11,444 bases of DNA from Acidobacteriota bacterium (GTDB lineage Bacteria; Acidobacteriota; Terriglobia; Terriglobales; Acidobacteriaceae): the NCBI GenBank assembly GCA_003225615.1, contig QIAS01000382.1, positions 1 to 11,444 on the forward strand, written 5' to 3'. The notes beneath the pieces were generated by a model. That model was given only the letters and a program-made list of their open reading frames with translations. It did no database searches and was not told the DNA's origin. A program made the translations under genes and the position numbers. Each line of letters begins with the position of its first letter. The first letter of the stretch is position 1. Of the stretch, positions 1 through 5,786 are shown piece after piece.

Positions 1-251
1 ACATCAAGGCATTCATTCCGCATCAGGCGAACAAGCGCATCATTTCAGCCTCCGCCGAGCGGCTCGGCTTGGCGCCGGAGAGCGTGATCGTCAATATCGA
101 TCGCTACGGCAACACGACTGCCGCCACCATTCCTCTAGCCATGGACACGGCGCGCCACGAGGGCAAGCTTAAGAAAGGCGACCTGGTGATGCTAGCCTCG
201 GTGGGCGCAGGCTTTACGACCGGGGCGGCATTGTTGCGTTGGGCCTATTAG
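1..251 (+). CDS. fabH: 3-oxoacyl-ACP synthase III (FabH), C-terminal fragment
   Basis: This is the 3' end of a gene that begins before the window; the reading frame is open from base 3 to the TAG at 249-251. FabH (KAS III) condenses acetyl-CoA or another acyl-CoA with malonyl-ACP to start type II fatty acid synthesis in the cytoplasm. The visible 82 residues carry two hallmark active-site stretches: [10 protein letters not shown], with the catalytic His, and [14 protein letters not shown], with the catalytic Asn. They are followed by the glycine-rich [15 protein letters not shown] end of the thiolase fold. The chain ends at the usual place for the family. The catalytic Cys half lies outside the window. 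A FabH-like KAS III of another pathway cannot be fully excluded, but the fit to FabH is close. An apparent TTG start at 69 is internal and not a real start. Confidence 0.94.
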   Translation, partial: IKAFIPHQANKRIISASAERLGLAPESVIVNIDRYGNTTAATIPLAMDTARHEGKLKKGDLVMLASVGAGFTTGAALLRWAY

Positions 252-288
252 GGACTTCATTCCGCGAGATGATGTTCGTAACCCTGCC

Positions 289-363
289 CGCGCGGTGCAA
301 AATTAGCTTCAGGCGAGAACTGCTATTGTTCTACGAGTTGCACCGCGTGTGGCCAGCCACACG
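289..363. terminator. Two overlapping inverted repeats between convergent genes, possible bidirectional terminator
   Basis: CGCGGTGCAA (291-300) is perfectly complementary to TTGCACCGCG (338-347), enclosing 37 bases. Immediately after, CGTGTGGC (346-353) pairs with GCCACACG (356-363) as a tight hairpin. The two stems share bases 346-347, so they cannot both form completely. The site lies between the stops of fabH (+) and the outer-membrane protein (-), where a bidirectional terminator would be expected. There is no clean T-run on either side, so a classical intrinsic terminator is not shown. Confidence 0.35.
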
Positions 364-392
364 AGCCTGATCGGGAAGTACACTGAACTTTC

Positions 393-1229
393 TCAAAACG
401 GAAACCGGATCGACAAAATCGCGTTGTGATTGGTGAGGTGAAATCGGGTGGTTGCGATCTGGTAGCCTCCGCCAACAGTCAAGCCGACTCTTTTGCCCAG
501 GTGGAATCTCCCGAGAACCAGGCCTGGAGTCACAAAGTTCTGCTTCTTTCCATCGTTTTTGCCTTCTTGAAAGAACGTTGAATTGAGTTCGACTTCCGGC
601 CAGAGTTTCCGGAAAACGTGGTATTGGAAAGCATTGTTCCAGGTGTAGCTGCGGCCGAGCAGGTTGGTATCGCCGGTGGGAAGCCCAATGGCGAATGTCC
701 CTTGAGCAGCGAAGTGACTAAATCCTTTTCCGTAAGCGATGGTCGGAGTGATGATGGCGTGGCGAGCGCCGTTGGTGTGAGAACCCGTGGGCAGCGTCAT
801 GCCGAGGAACGCAGTCAGGATGTAATTGCCATGCTCTTCGTTGCTGGATAGGAGGCGGTACTTGCCGAGTAAGGAAAAATCGCCGAAGCCGTCCCGGATC
901 GTGGGGTTGTTATGCGCGATGTAAGGCGGCGGGCTGAGGATCACTTCCACCTTCTCTGCGGGAATTAGTTCCAATCCCTTGCTGCCACCATAATTCTCGG
1001 TCGTGACACCCTCAGGATTTGTCTGCCAGAAAATGTCGTAGCGAAATTCTTCCTCCAAACGCGGCGTGGTGGTGGCGATCGGCGTAATCCAGTGCGGTTG
1101 CTCGGCTTGGGTGCGGTCGACGCGGTTAAACCAGTTGGAAGAATAGGCATCCTGAGCGCGAGCGAGAACAGGGCTTAGAATGAGACTCAGGAACGCGCAC
1201 AATGAAACCGTTTTGGCCCATATGTACAT
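393..1229 (-). CDS. Outer-membrane beta-barrel-like protein, transporter/MetA-type (putative)
   Basis: A 278-residue exported protein. It has a Sec signal peptide (MYIWAK n-region, hydrophobic residues 7-22, cleavage after ARA near residue 25). The rest is built of alternating polar/hydrophobic stretches ending in an aromatic strand (LSIRFPF, C-terminal Phe), which is the usual signal for BAM-dependent insertion of outer-membrane barrels. The blocks FGDFSLLGKYRL, TAFLGMTLPTGSH, FAAQGTFAIGLPTGDT and FVTPGLVLGRF resemble the family loosely annotated as transporter or phenol-degradation MetA-pathway outer-membrane proteins (Phenol_MetA_deg type). Substrate and role are unknown; the family name does not imply phenol metabolism here. 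The ATG at 1229 is preceded by AAAGGA five bases upstream. The gene is apparently monocistronic, convergent with fabH and divergent from the secreted protein at 1505. A TATAAT hexamer lies upstream at 1304-1309. Exported barrel: fairly sure; exact family: moderate. Confidence 0.75.
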   Translation of the reverse strand: MYIWAKTVSLCAFLSLILSPVLARAQDAYSSNWFNRVDRTQAEQPHWITPIATTTPRLEEEFRYDIFWQTNPEGVTTENYGGSKGLELIPAEKVEVILSPPPYIAHNNPTIRDGFGDFSLLGKYRLLSSNEEHGNYILTAFLGMTLPTGSHTNGARHAIITPTIAYGKGFSHFAAQGTFAIGLPTGDTNLLGRSYTWNNAFQYHVFRKLWPEVELNSTFFQEGKNDGKKQNFVTPGLVLGRFHLGKRVGLTVGGGYQIATTRFHLTNHNAILSIRFPF

Positions 1230-1273
1230 AAGCTTCCTTTGGCGCTGCCGAGATTAAAAAGCAATATCATCTC

Positions 1274-1309
1274 ATACGTATCAACTCGTTACATCAATAC
1301 GAAATTATA
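1274..1309 (-). promoter_or_regulatory. Putative -10 box and nearby palindrome upstream of the outer-membrane protein
   Basis: On the minus strand a perfect TATAAT hexamer lies at 1309-1304, which would place a start of transcription about 68 bases before the ATG at 1229. No good -35 element is present at the expected distance. An 8-base palindrome ATACGTAT (1274-1281) and a direct repeat TACGAA (either side of ATTA, about 1299-1313) flank it in an AT-rich island. This is suggestive only. Confidence 0.3.
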
Positions 1310-1504
1310 CGAATAGCTGATGCCGGGATCTCGATTTGTGAATCAGGCGGGATCCACAGCGATTCTGAGGGTTCAGGTTGAGTGGTGTCTGAAAGATGCC
1401 GATCATCAACTATCAAACTACCCGCCGTATTGCCATTACCTGCGTAACCCACAGACAGAGAATGACGTTGTGAGCGTCAATCTTATGGCCTTAAATACCG
1501 TGAC

Positions 1505-1774
1505 ATGAGGGGAATTACCTTGCTTGCGGCGCTGGCTTGCGCATTCGCCGAATTTTCGTTGGGGCAGACGTACAACTGGGTTCGCGCCAATGATGAAACG
1601 GTGCAGTTGGATCCGGCCGACTACCACACAGGCCGAGTCTATCGTCCCGGGCCGAATGGTGGCAACATTCACGTCGGCATCGAAACAAAGCAACCGGTTA
1701 CCATTCTCTTGGCGTGGGCTGATGAGTGGAACGCGGCGTTGCAGCATCGGCAAACCATCGGCAATCTGGAGTGA
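1505..1774 (+). CDS. Secreted protein of unknown function, N-terminal part (frameshifted gene)
   Basis: An 89-residue frame opening at an ATG with no convincing ribosome binding site. An in-frame stop at 1463 excludes an earlier start. Residues 1-20 form a signal peptide (MRGITLLAALACAFAEFSLG, cleavage probably before QTYNW). The mature part (residues 21-89) is well-behaved coding sequence: a short beta-rich segment with DPADYHTGRVYRPGPNGGN and an AWADEWNAA block. It stops abruptly after IGNLE at the TGA at 1772-1774. Protein-like coding then continues in the frame one base back from VSTTYECHLP (from 1771). The two pieces therefore look like one gene of about 280 residues that lost one base, or 3n+1 bases, near 1771. 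I do not recognise the function; I associate the overall style with acidobacterial periplasmic proteins. Either a sequencing/assembly error or a true inactivating mutation is possible. Confidence 0.6.
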   Translation: MRGITLLAALACAFAEFSLGQTYNWVRANDETVQLDPADYHTGRVYRPGPNGGNIHVGIETKQPVTILLAWADEWNAALQHRQTIGNLE

Positions 1775-2352
1775 GCACGACCTATGAGTGCCATCTTCCT
1801 TCTGACCGTCCCATGGTGCTGATCATTCACGACGAACGGACGCCAGACCGTGCCGTGGTTGCAGGGATAGAGGCTGTGCTGGGCCGCAATGCCAGGCAAT
1901 TCATTTCTCCCAATGACCTTACGATTCAGTACTACTCGTGGTCCTGCGTGGACAATTGCAATCCTCCGCAGTACCAGTGGTTTCGTTTGGTGAAGGAGAA
2001 ATACGAGCTAACGTCAATTCCGAAGATCTACAGCCTGCTTACGCCCGAACGCGATGGCCAGCAACTGAATGTAAAGATCAAAGCTCCGGTCCCTATGACG
2101 GTGGCGGTAATACCTTCGAAGTTGGCAGACCAGGTGTATGACCATCCGGAAACTCTGCGTTCGGCTCTGGATGATACATCGTGCAAGCAGCGGGGGGTGC
2201 AGAGCTTGAGCTTCGATTGCAAATTTAATGTGGCGGATGGGCCGCAATCGATTGTGGTTCTGCCGGAGTCCAACGCTCCCAAACACAAGAAAGCAGAAAT
2301 TGAACTGCAGACGGTGAAGTGCGTTGCGAACTGCACTGCGCCAAGCAAGTGA
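1726..2352 (+). CDS. Secreted protein of unknown function, C-terminal part (frameshifted gene)
   Basis: This frame continues the gene that starts at 1505. Translation could formally begin at the ATG at 1726, but the first 15 codons overlap the upstream frame and do not look native. Genuine coding starts at about 1771 (VSTTYECHLPSDRPMVL) and runs to the TGA at 2350-2352. The segment has paired cysteines in SCVDNCNPP, SCKQRG...FDCKF and KCVANC, consistent with disulfides in an exported protein. It has no transmembrane helix, a WFRLVKEKYEL block, and a repeated beta-rich pattern (VPMTVAVIPSK, PQSIVVLPES). No catalytic motif is recognised. It has no signal peptide of its own, which supports the view that it needs the upstream half. 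Its stop is 9 bases from the stop of the convergent radical SAM gene; the inverted repeat ACCGG/CCGGT (2352-2370) spans both stops. Confidence 0.6.
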   Translation: MERGVAASANHRQSGVSTTYECHLPSDRPMVLIIHDERTPDRAVVAGIEAVLGRNARQFISPNDLTIQYYSWSCVDNCNPPQYQWFRLVKEKYELTSIPKIYSLLTPERDGQQLNVKIKAPVPMTVAVIPSKLADQVYDHPETLRSALDDTSCKQRGVQSLSFDCKFNVADGPQSIVVLPESNAPKHKKAEIELQTVKCVANCTAPSK

Positions 2353-2361
2353 CCGGCTGAT

Positions 2362-3468
2362 CTAACCGGTCCTGGCCAGTCGTGAAAGCACGCGGGCATT
2401 TCCCAGGATTGCTCCCATAGAAGAAAGATTCTGTCCCGTAGCCAAGGTTTTAAGCGCCGCAATGACGCGGCCTTCTCCCAAATGGCCCATAGCATCGCCG
2501 AGCGATACGGCGAAATGCAGCATAACACTTGAATCGCGATAACAGTCGGCAATGCATGCGGTGCAGCCATCGCGCACCAACGGAGTGTTTGGAAACTCCC
2601 AAACCGAACACAGGCGCTCCTTCCAGGAATCACATCTCCACATGTCGAAATTCCAATCCATGTAGAAACTCTTGTAGCCGCCGTAGCACACGAAACGCTC
2701 AGGCTCGCTTCGCGAGTGCCGCTTCATGTCTTCGACGGACGCCCGAGGGTTGTTGACCGGAAACAGAGCGCGTAGGTCCTCGACCTGGTCGAATGCGGCG
2801 ATAAGTTCCGGCGACGTGAAGTTGACCAGGTTCGATTCCGCGGACCATGCCAGCGAGGACGATCCCAGACGCGCCTTTTGAGGATAGGAAAAAGTAACTG
2901 CTTCAAATCCCAGATCGCGCAGCAGCGGCACCAGCGCGCGGTAGTCCTCGATCAGCTTACTCATTGTGACCTGGGCTATAGGGGTGATGCCGAGGCTAGG
3001 CATGCGGGCTGTGGCTGAACGGATACGCGCACCTACGCCCTTCAATCCGCGGTTAGCCTCGTGCACGGACATGGCAGGCGCGTCAATCGACACATAAATG
3101 GTTTTTAGTCCGGCCCCTGCCAGTGTGTCTAATTTCGCCGGCAGCAGCCAGCCGTTGGTGATTACCGCGGGAGCCATATCTCTAGCCACCGCCGCCGCTA
3201 TGAGGTCCACCAGCCGTGGGTGCAGGAGCGGTTCGCCGCCGAAGATGTTTAAATAACGGACCCCACGCTGGTGCAGGATATCGAGTGCGCGCGGGAACTG
3301 GTCAGCGTCGATCCAGCGCAATTTGCCAACCTGATTCTTGTTGTAGGCGAAATTGCAGAAGTCGCAGGTGGCATTGCAGGAGTTGGTGATGGCGACATTG
3401 CAGATGGCCGGGCCGCCCCTGCGCACGAGCCGCAACATGTCCCAGGCTTTCGAGACTTTGGTGGTCAC
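2362..3468 (-). CDS. Radical SAM protein with C-terminal SPASM-like cysteine cluster
   Basis: A 368-residue cytoplasmic enzyme using an iron-sulfur cluster and S-adenosylmethionine to generate a 5'-deoxyadenosyl radical. The [4Fe-4S]-binding CxxxCxxC is CNATCDFC at residues 31-38. The SAM-binding GGEP follows at 77-80, then ITNGWLL (103-109) and the YVSIDAP strand (125-131), in the order expected for a TIM-barrel radical SAM domain. A C-terminal set of six cysteines (261, 279, 287, 302, 305, 309; the last three as CTACIADC) resembles a SPASM or twitch auxiliary-cluster region. SPASM enzymes often modify peptides or proteins, but no substrate is evident here. I chose the GTG at 3468 because GGAGG lies five bases upstream; an in-frame GTG at 3492 would add eight residues but has only a weak site. 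It is not a clear HpnH, MoaA, PqqE or NifB. Family: sure; reaction: unknown. Confidence 0.88.
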   Translation of the reverse strand: MTTKVSKAWDMLRLVRRGGPAICNVAITNSCNATCDFCNFAYNKNQVGKLRWIDADQFPRALDILHQRGVRYLNIFGGEPLLHPRLVDLIAAAVARDMAPAVITNGWLLPAKLDTLAGAGLKTIYVSIDAPAMSVHEANRGLKGVGARIRSATARMPSLGITPIAQVTMSKLIEDYRALVPLLRDLGFEAVTFSYPQKARLGSSSLAWSAESNLVNFTSPELIAAFDQVEDLRALFPVNNPRASVEDMKRHSRSEPERFVCYGGYKSFYMDWNFDMWRCDSWKERLCSVWEFPNTPLVRDGCTACIADCYRDSSVMLHFAVSLGDAMGHLGEGRVIAALKTLATGQNLSSMGAILGNARVLSRLARTG

Positions 3469-3618
3469 CGCATCCTCCGATCTGAATCGCACTCATCCGA
3501 TTCAGGATCTCGGGATGCGGTTGTACTGTCTTGACGACAATGCCGGCAGCGCGAGCTAAGTCCGCCTAAGACTAAGCTGCCCTGCTGACGGCTGGCTCAG
3601 CCGATCGCGACGTCCGAG

Positions 3619-4008
3619 CTACTTTGAGCAGGTGTCACCAACCATTTTCACGTCGGTAATGGTCAGATGTCCGTGCTCCCGATCGCTTTTCTTAATGCCC
3701 GTGTCTTTGGCGGTATCCTTGGCATCTTCCTTCATGTTGTGCAGCTTGGCATGCGACACGACGCCGGTGGCGCTCACCTCGTGACCAACGTGCTCGGCCA
3801 GGTTGACTTTATCGCTGCGTGCTTCCCATGTGCTGCCGTCTTTGCCAGTCAGCATAAATTCATCGGCACTGTCACCCTTGGCAAGGCAACCGGTGACAGT
3901 TCTAACCTTGGCTTTTGAATCGGATTTGCCGGCATTATCTTTGTCCTGCGCAACCATCCATGAGGTGCTAAGACCGGCTAGCACCAAACACAAAAAGAAT
4001 TTCTTCAT
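3619..4008 (-). CDS. DUF5818-like small exported protein
   Basis: A 129-residue protein with an N-terminal signal peptide (MKKFF n-region, hydrophobic 4-19, cleavage near MVA/QDKD). The mature chain is lysine- and aspartate-rich, with the pattern VTGCLAKGDSADEFMLTGKDGSTWEARS, then VNLAEHVGHEVSATGVVS and a C-terminal LTITDVKMVGDTC. This matches the small OB-like DUF5818 proteins I associate with acidobacteria, where a GC(L)AKG block, a tryptophan-containing strand and a GHxVxxTG strand recur. Two cysteines (41 and 127) could form a disulfide. Function is not known; a periplasmic or envelope location is inferred from the signal peptide. The start is well supported by AGGAG upstream of the ATG. 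The gene is 150 bases upstream of the radical SAM gene on the same strand. CGGCTG/CAGCCG (3589-3603) downstream of its stop could be a weak terminator, so co-transcription is uncertain. Confidence 0.8.
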   Translation of the reverse strand: MKKFFLCLVLAGLSTSWMVAQDKDNAGKSDSKAKVRTVTGCLAKGDSADEFMLTGKDGSTWEARSDKVNLAEHVGHEVSATGVVSHAKLHNMKEDAKDTAKDTGIKKSDREHGHLTITDVKMVGDTCSK

Positions 4009-4052
4009 CTTTGTTTTCTCCTTTTTTCCTCTGGAACCTCACTGGATAATCA

Positions 4053-4078
4053 GAAACCACCACTGAGCGCGTGGTTTC
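4053..4078. repeat. Perfect 8-bp inverted repeat upstream of the DUF5818-like gene
   Basis: GAAACCAC (4053-4060) and GTGGTTTC (4071-4078) are perfect reverse complements separated by 10 bases. The site lies 45-70 bases upstream of the ATG at 4008 on the minus strand. That position suits an operator for a dimeric regulator with half-sites two helical turns apart, or a hairpin in the leader. No matching promoter hexamers were found beside it. Confidence 0.35.
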
Positions 4079-4246
4079 GATTCCAACTTCAAACTCTGAC
4101 CCGTTGGTAAGAGGCCGAATAGGGCCAGCACGGTTGTACAAAGCGCTTGGAACGTCGGAAAAACCAAGGATCTTCTGACAAAATCAAGCAGATAGAACGA
4201 CACATGCTATGGCCGCGGTTGGGAACGGCCACTACAATGCTAAGCC

Positions 4247-4459
4247 CTAAGCGCCCTTGGGAAGAGCGACGAGGTGAGTTTTGTCCTCTGGGCTAGAAGC
4301 CGCCGCCACTTCACCGTTGCCGGTGATAGGTTCAGCCGAAACCAGAAAATCGCGCCACAGTTGCCGCTCCGGGACGTAATCGCGCTGATAGGTGAGGCGC
4401 ATGCGCGTTTCGCTCTTAATAGCGATGCACCAGCGAACAGCTTCGATCTCGTAGTACAT
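4247..4459 (-). CDS. Small conserved-looking protein of unknown function (70 residues)
   Basis: The frame could extend upstream to 4531, but the ATG at 4459 has AGGAG a few bases upstream and the residues before it look non-coding, so I place the start there. The product MYYEIEAVRWCIAIKSETR... has no signal peptide or membrane segment. The first ~45 residues are compact and mixed in charge (EIEAVRWCIAIKSETRMRLTYQRDYVPERQLWRDFLVS), with three tryptophan/tyrosine-rich turns and one Cys (residue 11). The tail (46-70) is a flexible, Ala/Ser-rich TGNGEVAAASSPEDKTHLVALPKGA. I do not recognise the family. It precedes the DUF5818-like gene on the same strand with 238 bases between; an imperfect hairpin TGGCCG/CGGCCA (4210-4231) lies downstream of its stop, so it is probably its own unit. 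It diverges from the exported protein at 4724. Confidence 0.55.
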   Translation of the reverse strand: MYYEIEAVRWCIAIKSETRMRLTYQRDYVPERQLWRDFLVSAEPITGNGEVAAASSPEDKTHLVALPKGA

Positions 4460-4723
4460 GGCGGCTCCTTGCCTGATCGGTTCGCGTTGTCGTGCTAGTA
4501 GGGTTGTAGTGCGGAACCTAGCTCCCGACAATCGGGATTCATCGGTAGAGCTGGAACGGGGACTGTGTATGACGGGCCGAGAGAAGCAGGGGCGAGTGAA
4601 TCAGAAAAGATGGATGTCGCCACCTTCCACTGCCGCTTTATCTAGAGGGCGTGCTTGGCTCGCCATTTTTACCGTAAGGACCCGAGTAGCCGACACGGTC
4701 TCGAATTCCTGCATCCAAAGGCG

Positions 4724-5326
4724 GTGAGACTCAGCCGCAAAACCGTAATACGCGTACAGGCCATGCTGTTGGCGGTTTTCGTTAGCCTGTCCTGTAATAC
4801 TCTTAACCACGTCGAGAACATTTGTAGTTGTCTGCCGCTGCTGCCGGACATCTCCGATTACCGCCACAACCAAAACCATGTTCCCATCCCCAGCGGAACA
4901 CCGATGCAGATCACGGTGCAAGATATCCTGGCATGGCCGGAGACCGCGGTTTTGCCGCCCGACGCCCCGCGCTCTGGACGCGAGCTGCAGTTGGTGCAGG
5001 TGGCGCAAGCTTTTCTGATAAACGCCAGTGAGAATCCTGGGGATTGTGACGTGCATTTGGAGATCGCGGCCACAGCCGACAAGAACGCGCCGCGAGTGAT
5101 TATTGAGACGCCCGTGGACAGCGAGTACTGTTCGAATCGCCAGCTGATCCAATCAACGCTTGCGCAGCATGGCTTCAAGATGGACACCACGCATGGCGGA
5201 GACCTGATCACGCCGCTGCCCATCAGCGTGCTCGGATTGCCCTTTGAGGATTTCGAGCACGGCCGTGGCAGCCCGCAGGTAGCGACAGTCTGGGAGATTC
5301 ATCCTGCCGTGGTGACGTTTCAATGA
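4724..5326 (+). CDS. Exported protein of unknown function
   Basis: A 200-residue protein when started at the GTG at 4724; the frame stays open upstream to a TTG at 4655. The GTG is preferred because it gives a proper signal sequence: basic n-region (RLSRKTVIRVQ), hydrophobic AMLLAVFVSLS, then Cys. AAAGG just upstream is a poor, too-close ribosome site, so the start is uncertain. The sequence after the hydrophobic core has several cysteines (CNTLNHVENICSC; CDVHLEI; EYCSNRQLI) and strands VHLEIAA, PRVIIETP and a VWEIHPAVVTFQ end. I associate the CDVHLEI...VIIETP...WEIHP pattern with small acidobacterial and other bacterial secreted proteins of unknown function. The cysteine in SLSC is not a classical lipobox. 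The gene faces away from the 70-residue protein and is followed by a 460-base gap. Confidence 0.65.
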   Translation: MRLSRKTVIRVQAMLLAVFVSLSCNTLNHVENICSCLPLLPDISDYRHNQNHVPIPSGTPMQITVQDILAWPETAVLPPDAPRSGRELQLVQVAQAFLINASENPGDCDVHLEIAATADKNAPRVIIETPVDSEYCSNRQLIQSTLAQHGFKMDTTHGGDLITPLPISVLGLPFEDFEHGRGSPQVATVWEIHPAVVTFQ

Positions 5327-5786
5327 AGAACAACCTGGATTAAATTTGACTTGTCACGGGATTGTCAGTTTTTATGCTGGAGTCGCGAGCCCATCGCCTT
5401 TTTGCATTACTGAAGTAACCAGAAATAGCTATCAGCTGCCGCGTCTCCTCACGATACTAAAGCAATTTCACTTCTACCTGTCTGCAACCAGCTACTTAGC
5501 TATTCATTCATCGGTCACTTCCGTTTCTGCTGCGGAATCGCGTTGCGCGTGATGTTGCAAATCACAACACGTCTCGCGAAATTACGAAACTTTGACAGGA
5601 ATATGACAAGCGCTGTCTGTCGCACAGTCTAGGATTTGCTCCAACAGTCGGGAACATGCTGTTTCGAAATACGCAGTTCGTTTCCGCGTAGCATTTCCGC
5701 GGTAATTCATTAATGGCGTGATGTTAGTTAATGTAACCGGCGCTAAGACGGCGGCCGGTGGTGCGTTGTAAACCAAGGAGGAGTTC
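5327..5786 (+). other. Gene-free 460-base region upstream of the lipoprotein gene
   Basis: No coding sequence is supported here on either strand; base composition is visibly more AT-rich than in neighbouring genes between about 5340 and 5720. It contains GTGAT-N7-ATCAC (5549-5565), a small imperfect palindrome of the CRP/FNR-like kind but with odd spacing; an isolated TTGACA (5592-5597) without a matching -10 box; and a hairpin ACCGGC/GCCGGT (5736-5759) just before the ribosome binding site of the lipoprotein gene. The size and position suit a long 5' leader or complex promoter, but no known riboswitch was recognised. Confidence 0.4.

Noticed and set aside
618..851. Open frame antisense to the outer-membrane protein gene
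   Set aside because: Shadow frame with no ribosome site and no protein-like pattern.
1765..1780. Programmed -1 frameshift
   Set aside because: No X XXY YYZ slippery sequence and no strong downstream hairpin; a deletion or sequence error is simpler.
3589..3603. CGGCTG-GCT-CAGCCG as a terminator of the DUF5818-like gene
   Set aside because: A perfect but short stem with no T-run on the minus strand; too weak to list as a feature.
2362..4459. A RiPP cluster formed by the radical SAM gene and its same-strand neighbours
   Set aside because: The upstream genes encode a Sec-exported DUF5818-like protein and a protein without leader/core features; gaps are large, and no transporter or peptidase is adjacent.
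5592..5597. TTGACA as a -35 promoter element for the lipoprotein gene
   Set aside because: No acceptable -10 hexamer lies 15-19 bases downstream, so it is only recorded as part of the gene-free region.
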